A stretch of 64,000 nt of DNA from Candidatus Gastranaerophilales bacterium (GCA_944323135.1 CALURI010000006.1:57387-121386), one strand, 5' to 3'. Counted from the first letter of the stretch, positions 8,481 through 17,519 are shown. Translations and numbers: made by a program. Notes: generated by a model not told the origin, from the sequence alone.

Positions 8481-9923
8481 ATGGAAAATTTAAGAGATAA
8501 ATATGAAGTTGTTATAGGCTTAGAAGTTCACGCACAATTAAAAACAAAATCAAAGATATTTGCTCCCGACGGCTGCGAATTCGGGAAAGAACCAAACTCT
8601 GAGACAAGTCCAATTACACTGGGAATGCCAGGAGTTTTGCCTGTTTTAAATAAAGAAGCCGTAAATATGGGAATCTTAACAGGACTTGCACTAAATTGTG
8701 AAATTCCGGAAAGATGTAAATTTGACAGAAAACAATATTTTTATCCTGACCTTCCTAAAGGTTATCAAATTTCACAATATGACGAACCTATTTGTGTTAA
8801 CGGATATTTAAATATCAAAGGGAAAAGAATAGGTATTACACGTGCACACCTTGAAGAAGATGCGGGTAAACTTGTTCACGCCGGTGCTGATGGACTTGCC
8901 GGTTCTTCATACTCTTTAGTTGACTTAAACAGAGCAGGCACTCCGCTTTTGGAAATCGTTTCAGAACCTGATATGAGATCTTCTGAAGAAGCAAGAAATT
9001 ATATGGAAGAATTAAGAAATATCGTTCGCTACATAGGCGTTTGCGACGGCAACTTGGAAGAAGGCTCAATGAGATGTGATGCAAATATTTCAATTATGCC
9101 AAAAGGTTCAAAAGAATTCGGAACACGTGCAGAAATTAAAAACGTAAACAGCTTTTCAGCACTTCAAAGAGCGATTGAATATGAAATCGACCGACAAATT
9201 GAAATAGTTGAAGAAGGCGGAAAAGTTGTTCAAGAAACAAGACTGTGGGATGACAATTCTCGAGAAACTCGCTCTATGAGAGGTAAAGAAGATGCACATG
9301 ATTACAGATACTTCCCTGAACCTGATTTAATGCCTTTAAAAATTTCAAGAGAATGGGTTGAAGAAATCAGAGCCAAAATGCCTGAATTACCTCAAGCTAA
9401 ACGTGAACGTTATATGAGCTTAGGATTAAGTGAATATGATGCATCTGTTATTGTAGAACAAATGGGACTGGCACTATTTTTTGATGAAGTTTTAAAACTC
9501 GGAGCTTCTCCAAAAATCGCAGTAAACTTCATTATGGGAGAAATAGCAGCTTATTTGAAAGAAGAAAAATTAGAAATTACAGATACAAAATTAACTCCTG
9601 AAAATTTAGCAGAATTAATTTCACTTATCGAAAAAAATACAATTTCAAATAATATCGGTAAACAAATTATTATTGATATGATGAAAGAAGGCACAAAAGC
9701 TTCTAAGATTGTTGAAGACAGAGGTTTGAGCCAGATTTCAGATACAGGAGCAATTAAAGAAATTGCGCAAAAAGTAATTGATGCAAATCCAAATCAAGTT
9801 AGTGCATATAAAAACGGCAAAGTTCAACTTTTAGGCTTCTTTGTAGGACAAGTTATGAAAGAAACAAAAGGAAGAGCTAATCCTAAAGCAGTTAATGAAA
9901 TCTTGAAAGAAATATTGGATTAA
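8481..9923 (+). CDS. gatB: Asp-tRNA(Asn)/Glu-tRNA(Gln) amidotransferase subunit B
   Basis: 480 aa, full length. Component of the GatCAB complex that converts mischarged Glu-tRNA(Gln) (and Asp-tRNA(Asn)) to the correct amide form. 'VIGLEVHAQLKTKSKIF', 'LDLNRAGTPLLEIVSEPD'-like and 'DHDYRYFPEPDL'-like signatures are present, plus a C-terminal YqeY-like tail domain (about 330-480). AAGGAG lies 6 nt before ATG 8481. gatA and gatC are not in this window. A hairpin terminator follows. Confidence 0.97.
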   Translation: MENLRDKYEVVIGLEVHAQLKTKSKIFAPDGCEFGKEPNSETSPITLGMPGVLPVLNKEAVNMGILTGLALNCEIPERCKFDRKQYFYPDLPKGYQISQYDEPICVNGYLNIKGKRIGITRAHLEEDAGKLVHAGADGLAGSSYSLVDLNRAGTPLLEIVSEPDMRSSEEARNYMEELRNIVRYIGVCDGNLEEGSMRCDANISIMPKGSKEFGTRAEIKNVNSFSALQRAIEYEIDRQIEIVEEGGKVVQETRLWDDNSRETRSMRGKEDAHDYRYFPEPDLMPLKISREWVEEIRAKMPELPQAKRERYMSLGLSEYDASVIVEQMGLALFFDEVLKLGASPKIAVNFIMGEIAAYLKEEKLEITDTKLTPENLAELISLIEKNTISNNIGKQIIIDMMKEGTKASKIVEDRGLSQISDTGAIKEIAQKVIDANPNQVSAYKNGKVQLLGFFVGQVMKETKGRANPKAVNEILKEILD

Positions 9924-9933
9924 TAATTATACT

Positions 9934-9978
9934 ATCCTCCCGTACAGGTTTAATTTTTTACGGGAGGATTATAATTTT
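9934..9978 (+). terminator. Rho-independent terminator after gatB
   Basis: Eleven-bp perfect stem (ATCCTCCCGTA with TACGGGAGGAT, 9934-9944 and 9959-9969) followed by a T-rich run. Confidence 0.75.
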
Positions 9979-9992
9979 TAAAAGGAGGCACA

Positions 9993-11051
9993 TTGTTATT
10001 CAGCTCGAAACCTAAAACAAGTATGGAAACAGAAATATTTGAACAGGCAGATGTTCTTGAAAATCTGTTCAAAACACATATCAATGATAATAATTATATA
10101 CTTTTTGATATTCCTGCAGATGTTCAAAAAATCATACTTGTAGCAAGCGGTTCATCATATCACTGTGCAAGATTTGCCGCAGATCTTTTCGGGAACATTG
10201 CAGGAATGGAAGCAGCAGCAATTTATTCAAGTGAATTCTTGCTAAAATCTGCAGTTCCGAAAGACAATGACTTTTTATATGTTTTTATCACACAATCAGG
10301 AGAAACTTCAGACACAAATTCTGCTTTAAAAAAGGCAAAAGAACTCGGGATAAGGACTTTATGCATTACAAATAAAAAAGGTTCAACAATATGGGAAGCT
10401 TCTGATTTCAAAATTGACTGCTGTGCAGGAGAAGAAAGAAGTATTGCAGCAACAAAATCTTTAACTACACAAATGCTTTGTTGTTCACTGCTTGTCCTTA
10501 AATATGCAGCGCATAAAGGAATAGATATTTCTTCATACATTAACGATCTAAAAACTTTGCCGACATTTATAAGAGCATCTTATGAGCTTCATCCTGAAAT
10601 TAAAGAAATGGCAAAATTTCTTTCAAAATTTAAAAATATTGTAATCACAGCAGACGGTATATCTTATGCACTGGCAAAAGAAACTTCTCTAAAAATCAAA
10701 GAAACATCTTATATTAATGTATATTCAAGTATTTTAGGGGAATTTATGCATGGTCATGTTGCTATTTTAAACAACAAACCTGCAATGATATATATTTCAG
10801 TTAATGAATTAAGTTACACCGCAATAAAAAATTTAAATAAAATTGAAGAAGATTATAACCCTCCTCTGTGTGTATTAGGTTGTTCCAATGACAAAATAAA
10901 TACTAAATTTAATATTGATATAAAATGTGAGAGTGAAATCGTAAAATCATTCTGTTTAATTGTAATTGCACAACTTCTTGCACTTGAAATCGCAACAGAT
11001 TTAGGAAGAAATGTAGACAAGCCTCACGGGCTGCATAAAGTTGTTAAATAA
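9993..11051 (+). CDS. SIS-domain sugar-phosphate isomerase/aminotransferase-like (GlmS isomerase half only)
   Basis: 352 aa with two SIS domains. 'ASGSSYHCA', 'TQSGETSDT' and 'EERSIAATKSL' match the fructose-6-phosphate binding loops of glucosamine-6-phosphate synthase, and the C-terminus 'NVDKPHGLHKVVK' mirrors the GlmS tail with its catalytic Lys. The N-terminal glutaminase domain is absent, so it cannot use glutamine in cis; a deaminase/isomerase or deglycase role (AgaS/FrlB-like) fits. Translation starts at TTG 9993, six bases after a strong AAGGAGG. Confidence 0.85.
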   Translation: MLFSSKPKTSMETEIFEQADVLENLFKTHINDNNYILFDIPADVQKIILVASGSSYHCARFAADLFGNIAGMEAAAIYSSEFLLKSAVPKDNDFLYVFITQSGETSDTNSALKKAKELGIRTLCITNKKGSTIWEASDFKIDCCAGEERSIAATKSLTTQMLCCSLLVLKYAAHKGIDISSYINDLKTLPTFIRASYELHPEIKEMAKFLSKFKNIVITADGISYALAKETSLKIKETSYINVYSSILGEFMHGHVAILNNKPAMIYISVNELSYTAIKNLNKIEEDYNPPLCVLGCSNDKINTKFNIDIKCESEIVKSFCLIVIAQLLALEIATDLGRNVDKPHGLHKVVK

Positions 11052-11069
11052 AACCAAAAAGGTTATATC

Positions 11070-11106
11070 CTAACAAAAAAGAGGTATTAAACCTCTTTTC
11101 TTGTTA
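11070..11106. terminator. Bidirectional terminator between the SIS gene and pheS
   Basis: Long stem CTAACAA-AAAAGAGGT with ACCTCTTTTCTTGTTAG (one bulge), loop 'attaa', T-rich on both strands. It serves the convergent SIS gene and pheS and overlaps the pheS stop. Confidence 0.8.
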
Positions 11107-12138
11107 GAACTGTTTTAAGAATCTTTCATCATTGTTGAAGAATAATCTTATATCGTCAACTGCATATTTCAGCATCGCAAGTCTTTCAACCCCCATGCCG
11201 AAAGCAAAGCCTGAATACACATCAGGGTCAATTCCTACACCTTTTAATACGTTAGGATCTACCATCCCGCATCCAAGAACCTCTAACCAACCTGTTCCTG
11301 AACATGTTCTGCAGCCTTTGCCTTCACACATAATACACTGAACATCAACTTCAGCAGAAGGTTCTGTAAATGGGAAAAAGCTGCTTCTAAATCTTGTAGG
11401 ACGGCTGGTTCCAAAGTATATTCTGATAAATTCATTCAAAACACCTTTCAAATCACCAAATGTAATATCTTTATCAACATAAAGACCTTCTATCTGGTGA
11501 AAGAAATTGTTTTTACGCGCATTAATATTTTCATTTCTGTAAACTCTGCCTGGAGCAACAACCCTTATCGGAGGATTTTTACCCTCCATAGCATGAATTT
11601 GAGCTCCTGATGTTTGACTTCTCAAAACAACATTAGATGCCAATTCTGTATAAAAAGTATCTTGAACATCACGTGCAGGGTGATCTTTCGGAACATTTAA
11701 TGCATCAAAGTTATAATATTCAGTTTCCACCTCAGGAGAATGTTCTTGAGGAACAACAGAAAAACCTAAACTTTGAAATATTTGAACAATTTCATTTGTA
11801 GTTGAAGTTAAAAGATGTTCTCTGCCACGAGGCGTGAATTTTCCCGGAAGAGTAATATCAATTCTTTCTGTTTTTAATTTTTCGTTCAATTCTTTTTTAT
11901 AAAATTCATCATGTTTTAATTTTAAAGAATCTTCCAATTTTTTAGTAATTTCATTTGCAAGAGAACCAACTATTCTTTTGTCTTCATCAGAAAGATTTTT
12001 AAGATTTTTCTTAATCTCATTAAATTCACCTTTACGGCTTAAGTATTTTCCTCTTATTTCTTCTATATCACTAATTGAAGAAGCTTTTTCCAAATCTTCC
12101 GTTGCGCATTTATAAATTTTTTCTAGTTGTTCTTTCAT
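11104..12138 (-). CDS. pheS: Phenylalanyl-tRNA synthetase alpha subunit
   Basis: 344 aa. Catalytic subunit of the alpha2-beta2 PheRS. The N-terminal coiled coil (about 1-85), 'GRVYRNENINA', 'FFHQIEGLYVD' and the C-terminal 'GFAFGMGVERLAMLKY' motif 3 are all visible. AGGA is placed correctly before ATG 12138. pheT is not adjacent downstream, so the subunits are encoded apart. Confidence 0.97.
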   Translation of the reverse strand: MKEQLEKIYKCATEDLEKASSISDIEEIRGKYLSRKGEFNEIKKNLKNLSDEDKRIVGSLANEITKKLEDSLKLKHDEFYKKELNEKLKTERIDITLPGKFTPRGREHLLTSTTNEIVQIFQSLGFSVVPQEHSPEVETEYYNFDALNVPKDHPARDVQDTFYTELASNVVLRSQTSGAQIHAMEGKNPPIRVVAPGRVYRNENINARKNNFFHQIEGLYVDKDITFGDLKGVLNEFIRIYFGTSRPTRFRSSFFPFTEPSAEVDVQCIMCEGKGCRTCSGTGWLEVLGCGMVDPNVLKGVGIDPDVYSGFAFGMGVERLAMLKYAVDDIRLFFNNDERFLKQF

Positions 12139-12182
12139 CTTCGTATCCTTTTTATATTTTTAAAAATTTTTATATTTTGTAA

Positions 12183-12806
12183 TTATAAAATCTCGTTATG
12201 TTTCTTCTCATAGCCTATTGTCGTCATTGGACCATGTCCCGGATAAACTTTTGTATTGTCATCAAGTTTAAACAATTTATTTTTTATACTGTCAGAAAGT
12301 TTTGAAAAATCACCACCAAAAAGATCTGTTCTTCCAACACTTCCCATAAATAAAGTATCACCTGAAAATAAATTATCTTCCACTAAATAGCAAACACCGC
12401 CTTCTGTGTGTCCCGGGGTATGAATAACCTTTATTTGCATATTTCCTACTGGTATAACATCACCGTCTTTAATAAATTTTTCATACACAGGGGGAACACT
12501 ATCAGGCCAATTAAAAACTCTTGTAAATTCATTTATATTATCGGAAATTACAAGATCATCCTTACAAATCACAGCCTCGGCATTTAAACCTTTTTTTAAA
12601 TTATTTAGACCTACTATATGATCAAAATGCCCATGGGTTAAAAGAATATATTGTACATCAGCACCCAACTGTTTAACAGTATCAATAATTTCCGGAAGTA
12701 GAGCTGTAGCATCAATTAATACAGCTTTTTTAGTATCTTCATCAAAGACAAGATACATATTATTTTCTAACTGACCTGCTATAAATTGTTTTATTATGAT
12801 ACTCAT
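12183..12806 (-). CDS. MBL-fold metallo-hydrolase (glyoxalase II-like)
   Basis: 207 aa. The metal-binding motif 'THGHFDH' (residues 57-63), 'HTPGHTEGG', 'SGDTLF' and 'YPGHG' are those of the glyoxalase II-like metallo-beta-lactamase group, which hydrolyses thioesters; the physiological substrate is unknown. Shorter than classical GloB (about 250 aa), typical of the generic 'MBL fold' members. It starts 12 nt after the kdsA stop and is probably co-transcribed with it. Confidence 0.9.
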   Translation of the reverse strand: MSIIIKQFIAGQLENNMYLVFDEDTKKAVLIDATALLPEIIDTVKQLGADVQYILLTHGHFDHIVGLNNLKKGLNAEAVICKDDLVISDNINEFTRVFNWPDSVPPVYEKFIKDGDVIPVGNMQIKVIHTPGHTEGGVCYLVEDNLFSGDTLFMGSVGRTDLFGGDFSKLSDSIKNKLFKLDDNTKVYPGHGPMTTIGYEKKHNEIL

Positions 12807-12818
12807 TTAACTACAACT

Positions 12819-13640
12819 CTATTTTCTTACAAGTTCAAAAATTTCTTTACAAATTCTAAATACATTTTCAGCATCTTTAAGATAAAGCATATTAGGTCCA
12901 TCACACTTTGCCTTATCAGGATTCGGATGAACCTCGAAGAATAAAGCATTAGCACCCGCAGCCACAGCAGCCTTTGCAAGGGCAGGCACAAATCTTCTGT
13001 CACCGCCTGAACAAGTTCCCTGCGCACCAGGCAATTGAACACTATGAGTAGCATCAAAAACAACAGGATAACCAAATGTCTGCATAATAGGTATTGCTCT
13101 AAAATCAACAACTAAATTATTATAACCGAAAGAACACCCTCTATCAGTCAATAAAATTTTATCATTTCCGCTGTCTTCAACTTTTTTTACCAGTTGTCCC
13201 ATCTGTTCAGGCGCTAAAAATTGACCTTTTTTAATATTTACAATTTTTCCTGTCTTAGCTGCTGCAACAAGTAAATCCGTCTGCCTGCACAAAAAAGCCG
13301 GAATTTGTAACATATCAACAACCTTGCTGACTGGTTCAGCTTGATCAGGTGTATGAATATCAGTTACTATCGGAATATCAAATTTATCCTTAACCGCTTG
13401 CAACATTTCTAAACCTTTTTCAAGCCCCGGACCTCTATATGAATAAATAGAAGATCTGTTTGCTTTATCAAAAGAAGATTTAAATATAAAATTAATTCCT
13501 AATTTTTCAGTAATTTCTTTTAGGCCTTTTGCAGTTTCATCAAGAATTTCTTGACTTTCAGCCGCACAAGGTCCGGCAATAATCGTAAGTTTATCACCGC
13601 CGATTTCAAAGTCTCTCAATTTAACAGTTTTTATACTCAT
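12819..13640 (-). CDS. kdsA: 3-deoxy-8-phosphooctulonate (Kdo-8-P) synthase
   Basis: 273 aa, full length. Condenses phosphoenolpyruvate and arabinose-5-phosphate for the lipopolysaccharide inner core. 'IAGPCAAES', 'DRGCSFGYNNLVVD' and 'FDATHSVQLPG' are the KdsA signatures; the Cys in 'RGCSFGYNNL' is a possible metal ligand (metal-dependent class), but this is not decisive. Its presence implies a Kdo-containing outer membrane. Confidence 0.96.
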   Translation of the reverse strand: MSIKTVKLRDFEIGGDKLTIIAGPCAAESQEILDETAKGLKEITEKLGINFIFKSSFDKANRSSIYSYRGPGLEKGLEMLQAVKDKFDIPIVTDIHTPDQAEPVSKVVDMLQIPAFLCRQTDLLVAAAKTGKIVNIKKGQFLAPEQMGQLVKKVEDSGNDKILLTDRGCSFGYNNLVVDFRAIPIMQTFGYPVVFDATHSVQLPGAQGTCSGGDRRFVPALAKAAVAAGANALFFEVHPNPDKAKCDGPNMLYLKDAENVFRICKEIFELVRK

Positions 13641-13701
13641 AACCGAATTATATTAAAAATAAAAGATAATTTCAAGTTATGGCAAACCTATTTAATAAAT
13701 T

Positions 13702-14582
13702 TTACCATGGATAATCTCTTTTAATATCCCAACTATCCATCATAATAACCGCGGCACAATAGCCACCCGCACTTTTTCCATCTGTTCCTTTTTTACAATT
13801 AAAACTTCCGTTTGTACCTCCAAAATCAAAACTACCATCAACCAATTCATCTATTGTCGGAGACAATGATAAACAATGAGCGCCGTAAGGAGACAAACCT
13901 AATTTATAACGCGAGCATTTATCACTGGTTGTTGCAGCACCACCATTTCCCCAACTCATAACAAAAACAAAAACATCCTTACCTAATTTATTAGGCTTTT
14001 TTAACCCGTTTATATCAACTATAAACCAACCTCCGTTACCTACTCCATGAAGCCAATAATATACAGAATATCCAGATGATGTTACAAACGAACTTCTTCC
14101 GGCATAATTATTTACATAAGATACCGATTTTACTCCATCAATAGTGTACACATCAGCCCAGCATTTTTCAGAAGATGGGGAACAACTCTGCAATATTTTA
14201 ATATTTGGGAAAATATAATTTTGCGCAAAATAATTCGCTCTCTCCTGAGCAGTTGAAAAATCTGAAAAATCCCAATTATCTAATGTTCCATATTGACCTT
14301 CTGAAATCCTTATTGCTTGACTTATTTCAGAATAAGCCTTTTTTAGCTGATTAACAACTTGCTTTTTTTGATAATTTGCAATTAAGGAAGGCATAGTCAT
14401 AGCTGCTACGACACCAATTATACCTAAAGTTATCAATACTTCTGCTAAAGTAAATCCTTTTATATTATTATAGTAATATTTTATATCACTTTTATAATAT
14501 ACTGTTTCTTTTTTGCAATCCCTAAATTCATGCAGGATAAGCTTTAACTTGCCCCCCCCCCGACATTCTTAAATCTTTTCAT
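13702..14582 (-). CDS. Type IV pilin-like protein with poly-G tract; reading frame OFF as sequenced
   Basis: Pilin with 'GFTLAEVLIT' and a hydrophobic alpha-1 helix, then a globular region ending in the conserved Cys pair and 'DSWDIKRDYPW'. ATG 14582 has an AGGAGAG SD. The frame from this ATG reads MKRFKNVGGGAS and stops; the G-run (ten G) leaves the pilin motif out of register (distance from ATG to the internal in-frame ATG 14436 is 146 nt, i.e. 2 mod 3). With 11 or 8 G the frame is open through a 40-odd-residue leader into the pilin. Phase-variable gene in OFF state, or homopolymer miscount. Confidence 0.8.
14552..14561 (-). repeat. (G)10 homopolymer, candidate phase-variation tract
   Basis: Ten G on the coding strand, seven codons after the start codon of a prepilin gene; one added base restores the prepilin frame. 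Confidence 0.85.
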
Positions 14583-14645
14583 ACTTCTCTCCTTTATTAA
14601 ATTATTAAACAATTACAATTATACCATATTACTTATAATTTTTCA

Positions 14646-14683
14646 ATAAAAAAAGCCCTTCTATAAAAGAAAGGCTTTTTATA
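14646..14683 (-). terminator. Terminator of the rplK-rplA operon
   Basis: Near-perfect stem (AAAAAAGCCCTT with AAGGCTTTTT) directly after the rplA stop, with A/T runs on both sides so it could act in either direction. Confidence 0.7.
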
Positions 14684-14696
14684 TTTTTTTAATAGC

Positions 14697-15422
14697 TTAT
14701 GCCATCAATTCTTTAACTTCTGCTGCAAAGTTTTTAGGATCTAACTTAATACCAGGTCCCATTGTTGTTGAAAGGTAAACTGATTTTACAAATGTACCTT
14801 TTGCAGAAGCCGGTTTTGCTCTTAATACTGCATCTGCAAGAGTTGCATAGTTTTTAAGCAAATCTTCTTCGCTGAATTCAATTTTACCTACAGGGCAATG
14901 AATCATACCTTGTTTATCAGCTCTATATTCAACTTTACCAGCTTTTGCATCTTTAACAGCTTTTGCTACATCCATTGTAACTGTTCCTGTTTTTGGGTTT
15001 GGCATTAAACCTTTAGGCCCCAATACACGACCTAATTTACCTAACATACCCATACAATCAGGTGTCGCAATTAATGTATCAAAGTCAAACCAGCCATCTG
15101 AAATTTTATCAATAATTTCTTCTGCTCCTGCATAATCAGCTCCTGCATCTTTTGCTTCAGTAGCTTTAGGTCCTTTAGCAATTACACAAACCTTTACAGT
15201 TTTACCTAAACCAGCAGGTAACACAACTGTTGATCTGATTTGCTGATCTGCCTGACGAACATCAATACCTAATCTCATGTGGCATTCTACTGTTTCATTA
15301 AATTTAGAAACTTCTTTTGAAATTTCTTTCAATTTTTTAATTGTATCAACTGCAGTAGCCGGTTGTACAAAGCCTTCCAACATTTCCTGCATTTTCTTTT
15401 GTTTTTTAGTTAATTTTGACAT
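14697..15422 (-). CDS. rplA: 50S ribosomal protein L1
   Basis: 241 aa, full length. Primary 23S rRNA-binding protein of the L1 stalk and, in many bacteria, the translational repressor of its own operon. '[15 protein letters not shown]' is the L1 signature and '[16 protein letters not shown]' follows. AAGGA precedes ATG 15422. It lies 120 nt downstream of rplK, and that gap holds a structured leader similar to one upstream of rplK. Confidence 0.98.
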   Translation of the reverse strand: MSKLTKKQKKMQEMLEGFVQPATAVDTIKKLKEISKEVSKFNETVECHMRLGIDVRQADQQIRSTVVLPAGLGKTVKVCVIAKGPKATEAKDAGADYAGAEEIIDKISDGWFDFDTLIATPDCMGMLGKLGRVLGPKGLMPNPKTGTVTMDVAKAVKDAKAGKVEYRADKQGMIHCPVGKIEFSEEDLLKNYATLADAVLRAKPASAKGTFVKSVYLSTTMGPGIKLDPKNFAAEVKELMA

Positions 15423-15462
15423 TTTCTTTTAATCCTTCTTTGTAAATTCATTTTTACTTTTT

Positions 15463-15524
15463 AAGTATTACGATGAAGGCTCTTTCCTTTCGTGGTACTA
15501 GCGGACTGACGTCCTTCCATACTT
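15463..15524 (-). promoter_or_regulatory. Structured RNA leader before rplA, candidate L1 operator copy 2
   Basis: On the minus strand, AAGTAT pairs with ATACTT at the ends, GAAGG with CCTTC within, and an inner hairpin GGAC-gtca-GTCC is followed by 'GCTAGTACCACGAAAGGA'. TGG-AA-GGAC opposite GTCC-GCTAGTA-CCA makes two short helices flanking an asymmetric loop, as L1 binding sites do. The same core stands before rplK. Confidence 0.5.
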
Positions 15525-15542
15525 AAAGTAATTTTTGTAACA

Positions 15543-15968
15543 TTATTCTTTAACTGTAACGCCCATAGCTCTGCAAGAACCTTTAATCATGTTCACAGCA
15601 GCTTCCATAGTTGTTGCGTTTAAGTCATTCATTTTAATTTTAGCAATTTCTTCAAGTTGAGCTTGAGTAATTTCACCAACTTTGTCTTTATTAGGAACTG
15701 CTGAACCTTTTGGAAGGTTTAATGCTTTCTTAATAAGAACAGGTGCCGGTGGTGATTTTACGATGAAAGAAAAACTTCTGTCTTCGTATACATCAATTAC
15801 AACCGGAATAATATATCCAGCCTGAGATTCTGTTTTAGCATTGAATTGCTTACAGAAATCCATGATGTTAACACCATGCTGACCTAATGCAGGACCAACC
15901 GGTGGTGACGGATTTGCTTTACCTGCTTCGATTTGAAGCTTGATTTTTCCTACTACTTTTTTAGCCAT
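15543..15968 (-). CDS. rplK: 50S ribosomal protein L11
   Basis: 141 aa, normal length. Part of the GTPase-associated centre of the large subunit. '[20 protein letters not shown]' is the L11 N-terminal signature. Start ATG 15968 has AAAGGAG upstream; an in-frame extension to 16004 is rejected because it crosses the SD and the leader structure. Confidence 0.98.
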   Translation of the reverse strand: MAKKVVGKIKLQIEAGKANPSPPVGPALGQHGVNIMDFCKQFNAKTESQAGYIIPVVIDVYEDRSFSFIVKSPPAPVLIKKALNLPKGSAVPNKDKVGEITQAQLEEIAKIKMNDLNATTMEAAVNMIKGSCRAMGVTVKE

Positions 15969-15982
15969 TTTTTTCTCCTTTT

Positions 15983-16035
15983 GTGGTACTAACGGTCTCT
16001 GCATATTTACGATTTATACGAGAGGGTCCTTCCAC
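15983..16035 (-). promoter_or_regulatory. Structured RNA leader before rplK, candidate L1 operator copy 1
   Basis: Minus strand: GTGG-AA-GG...CTCT closes with AGAG...CC-GTTAGTA-CCAC. The shared core with the rplA leader is TGGAAGGAC before the apical helix and CCG[C/T]TAGTACCAC after it. Two copies flanking rplK point to autogenous control by L1; this is inference from position and shape. Confidence 0.5.
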
Positions 16036-16114
16036 ATCTTTTGTACTAATTATTATAATTTATTAATTTGTTTGTATTCGTGCTGCGCACGTAGACATCT
16101 TTAACAAGCTCTGA

Positions 16115-16741
16115 TTAAAGCTTATTAATCTGCTTATATTCCAACTCAACCGGAGTTTCACGGCCGAAAATTGAAACATTTGCACGAAGTTTTGATTTAT
16201 CAGGATAAACTTCGATAATATCTGCGATAAAGTCAGCAAAAGGTCCTGATACAATTCTAACTTTATCTCCTGCTTTAACATCAAGTTCAATTTTTTGAGT
16301 AGTTGAGCTTGAGCGGTTAATAATCTTTTTAATTTCGCTGTCGCGAGCAGGGATAGGCTTTTTAGCTGAGCCTACGAATTTTGTAACACCTGAAGTGTGT
16401 CTTACAACATACCAGCTATCTTCATCCATTATCATTTCAACAAGAACATAGCCAGGAAAAATCTTTTCTTCACGTTCCTGTTTTTTACCACCCTTCATCT
16501 GAGTTACAGTCTTTTGAGGAACTTCTATTCTAAAGATTTTATCACCCATATTCATATATTCAATACGTTTTTCAAGGTTAACTTTTACTTTATTTTCATA
16601 ACCTGAATAAGTATGAACTATATACCAGCGTTTTTGATTTTTCTTAGCTTCTTTAGCCTCTTCTTCAGCTTTTGCTTCTAAAGCTTCTTGAGCTTTATCT
16701 TCATCCAGCTGTTCTTTCATAGATTTTTCATTTTCAGTCAT
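16115..16741 (-). CDS. nusG: Transcription termination/antitermination factor NusG
   Basis: 208 aa. N-terminal NGN domain ('WYIVHTYSGYENKV', 'FPGYVLVEM', 'VRHTSGVTKFVG') and C-terminal KOW domain ('VRIVSGPFADF'). An extra acidic, Glu/Lys-rich N-terminal tail of about 36 residues precedes the NGN domain. It binds RNA polymerase and couples it to ribosomes or Rho. Position between secE and rplK is the classical order. Confidence 0.98.
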   Translation of the reverse strand: MTENEKSMKEQLDEDKAQEALEAKAEEEAKEAKKNQKRWYIVHTYSGYENKVKVNLEKRIEYMNMGDKIFRIEVPQKTVTQMKGGKKQEREEKIFPGYVLVEMIMDEDSWYVVRHTSGVTKFVGSAKKPIPARDSEIKKIINRSSSTTQKIELDVKAGDKVRIVSGPFADFIADIIEVYPDKSKLRANVSIFGRETPVELEYKQINKL

Positions 16742-16772
16742 AAGCCACCTTTATATTTTTTGTATGCTCTTG

Positions 16773-16997
16773 CTATTTTATCAATCCGAGCAAACCTTTA
16801 AAAATTATATCCATTAAATAAACCGCAACTGTAAAAACAAAAACAATAGCTATTACAAATACAGTCTCTGCAACAACCTGACGTTTTTCCGGCCAGCTTA
16901 TCTTTCCCCATTCGGTTCTTACTCCGCGGAAATATGTTTTAACTGAATTTGTTGTTTTTTCTAGCCATTCCGGCATTTGATTTTCTGCGCCTATCAT
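16773..16997 (-). CDS. secE: Preprotein translocase subunit SecE
   Basis: 74-aa short SecE with a single C-terminal transmembrane helix (about 45-68) preceded by the conserved amphipathic segment 'VRTEWGKISWPEKRQV'. Small essential subunit of the SecYEG channel in the inner membrane. Length is usual for single-TM SecE. Confidence 0.96.
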   Translation of the reverse strand: MIGAENQMPEWLEKTTNSVKTYFRGVRTEWGKISWPEKRQVVAETVFVIAIVFVFTVAVYLMDIIFKGLLGLIK

Positions 16998-17027
16998 ATT
17001 TTTGTTTCCTTACGTTTTTTATAAAAT

Positions 17028-17100
17028 CGCGCCCTGAAGGACTCGAACCCTCGACATCCGGTTTTGGAGACCGACGTTCTACCAACTGAACTAAGGACGC
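17028..17100 (-). tRNA. trnW: tRNA-Trp (CCA)
   Basis: 73 nt; acceptor GCGTCCT/AGGGCGC, T-loop GGTTCGAGTCC, anticodon loop CTCCAAA giving anticodon CCA. The CCA end is not encoded. It sits between rpmG and secE, a conserved arrangement in many bacteria. Confidence 0.96.
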
Positions 17101-17186
17101 TCAATCAGAAGAACAGTTTACGGAAGGCAAGAAGACAAGAATATACAGAAACTCGGCTTCCTGACCTCCGGAATTTCCGTTCATCA

Positions 17187-17354
17187 TTACTTAGTTTCTT
17201 TGTGATTAGTATGTTTTTTACAAGTTGGGCAATATTTGCTCAATTCTAATCTTTCTTTAATATTTTTTTTGTTTTTAGTTGTTGTATAGTTTCTTTCTTT
17301 GCAATCTTCACATGCAAGAACTACCATTCTGTCATTTTTACCTTTGATACCCAT
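17187..17354 (-). CDS. rpmG: 50S ribosomal protein L33
   Basis: 55-aa protein with a four-cysteine zinc ribbon: '[15 protein letters not shown]' (C15, C18) and 'KYCPTCKKH' (C42, C45), the zinc-containing (C+) form of L33. AGAAGGA precedes ATG 17354. First gene of the rpmG - tRNA-Trp - secE - nusG - rplK - rplA cluster. Confidence 0.95.
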   Translation of the reverse strand: MGIKGKNDRMVVLACEDCKERNYTTTKNKKNIKERLELSKYCPTCKKHTNHKETK

Positions 17355-17407
17355 TTTTTATTTCCTTCTTTATTATTTAATTTAAAATTCTTTACCTGCC
17401 TTCGCTT

Positions 17408-17437
17408 TAAAAAAGAATGTGATACAACTCACATTCT
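17408..17437 (-). terminator. Hairpin with T-run upstream of rpmG, possible attenuator
   Basis: Minus strand AGAATGTGA-gttgta-TCACATTCT followed by Ts: a perfect 9-bp rho-independent terminator pointing into rpmG. The preceding gene already has its own terminator at 17520-17551, so this one could attenuate the ribosomal operon. Confidence 0.55.
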
Positions 17438-17519
17438 AATTAAATCGGCTTATGATATCATAATAAAACAAACAAAATAAATTGCAAACAATATGTTAAA
17501 AAACTATAAGCACATAAAT

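Noticed and set aside
15969..16004. N-terminal extension of rplK to 16004
   Set aside because: Crosses the SD and conserved leader structure; L11 begins at MAKKVVGK.
17064..17249. Plus-strand open frame near tRNA-Trp
   Set aside because: Antisense to the tRNA and to rpmG, both well supported.
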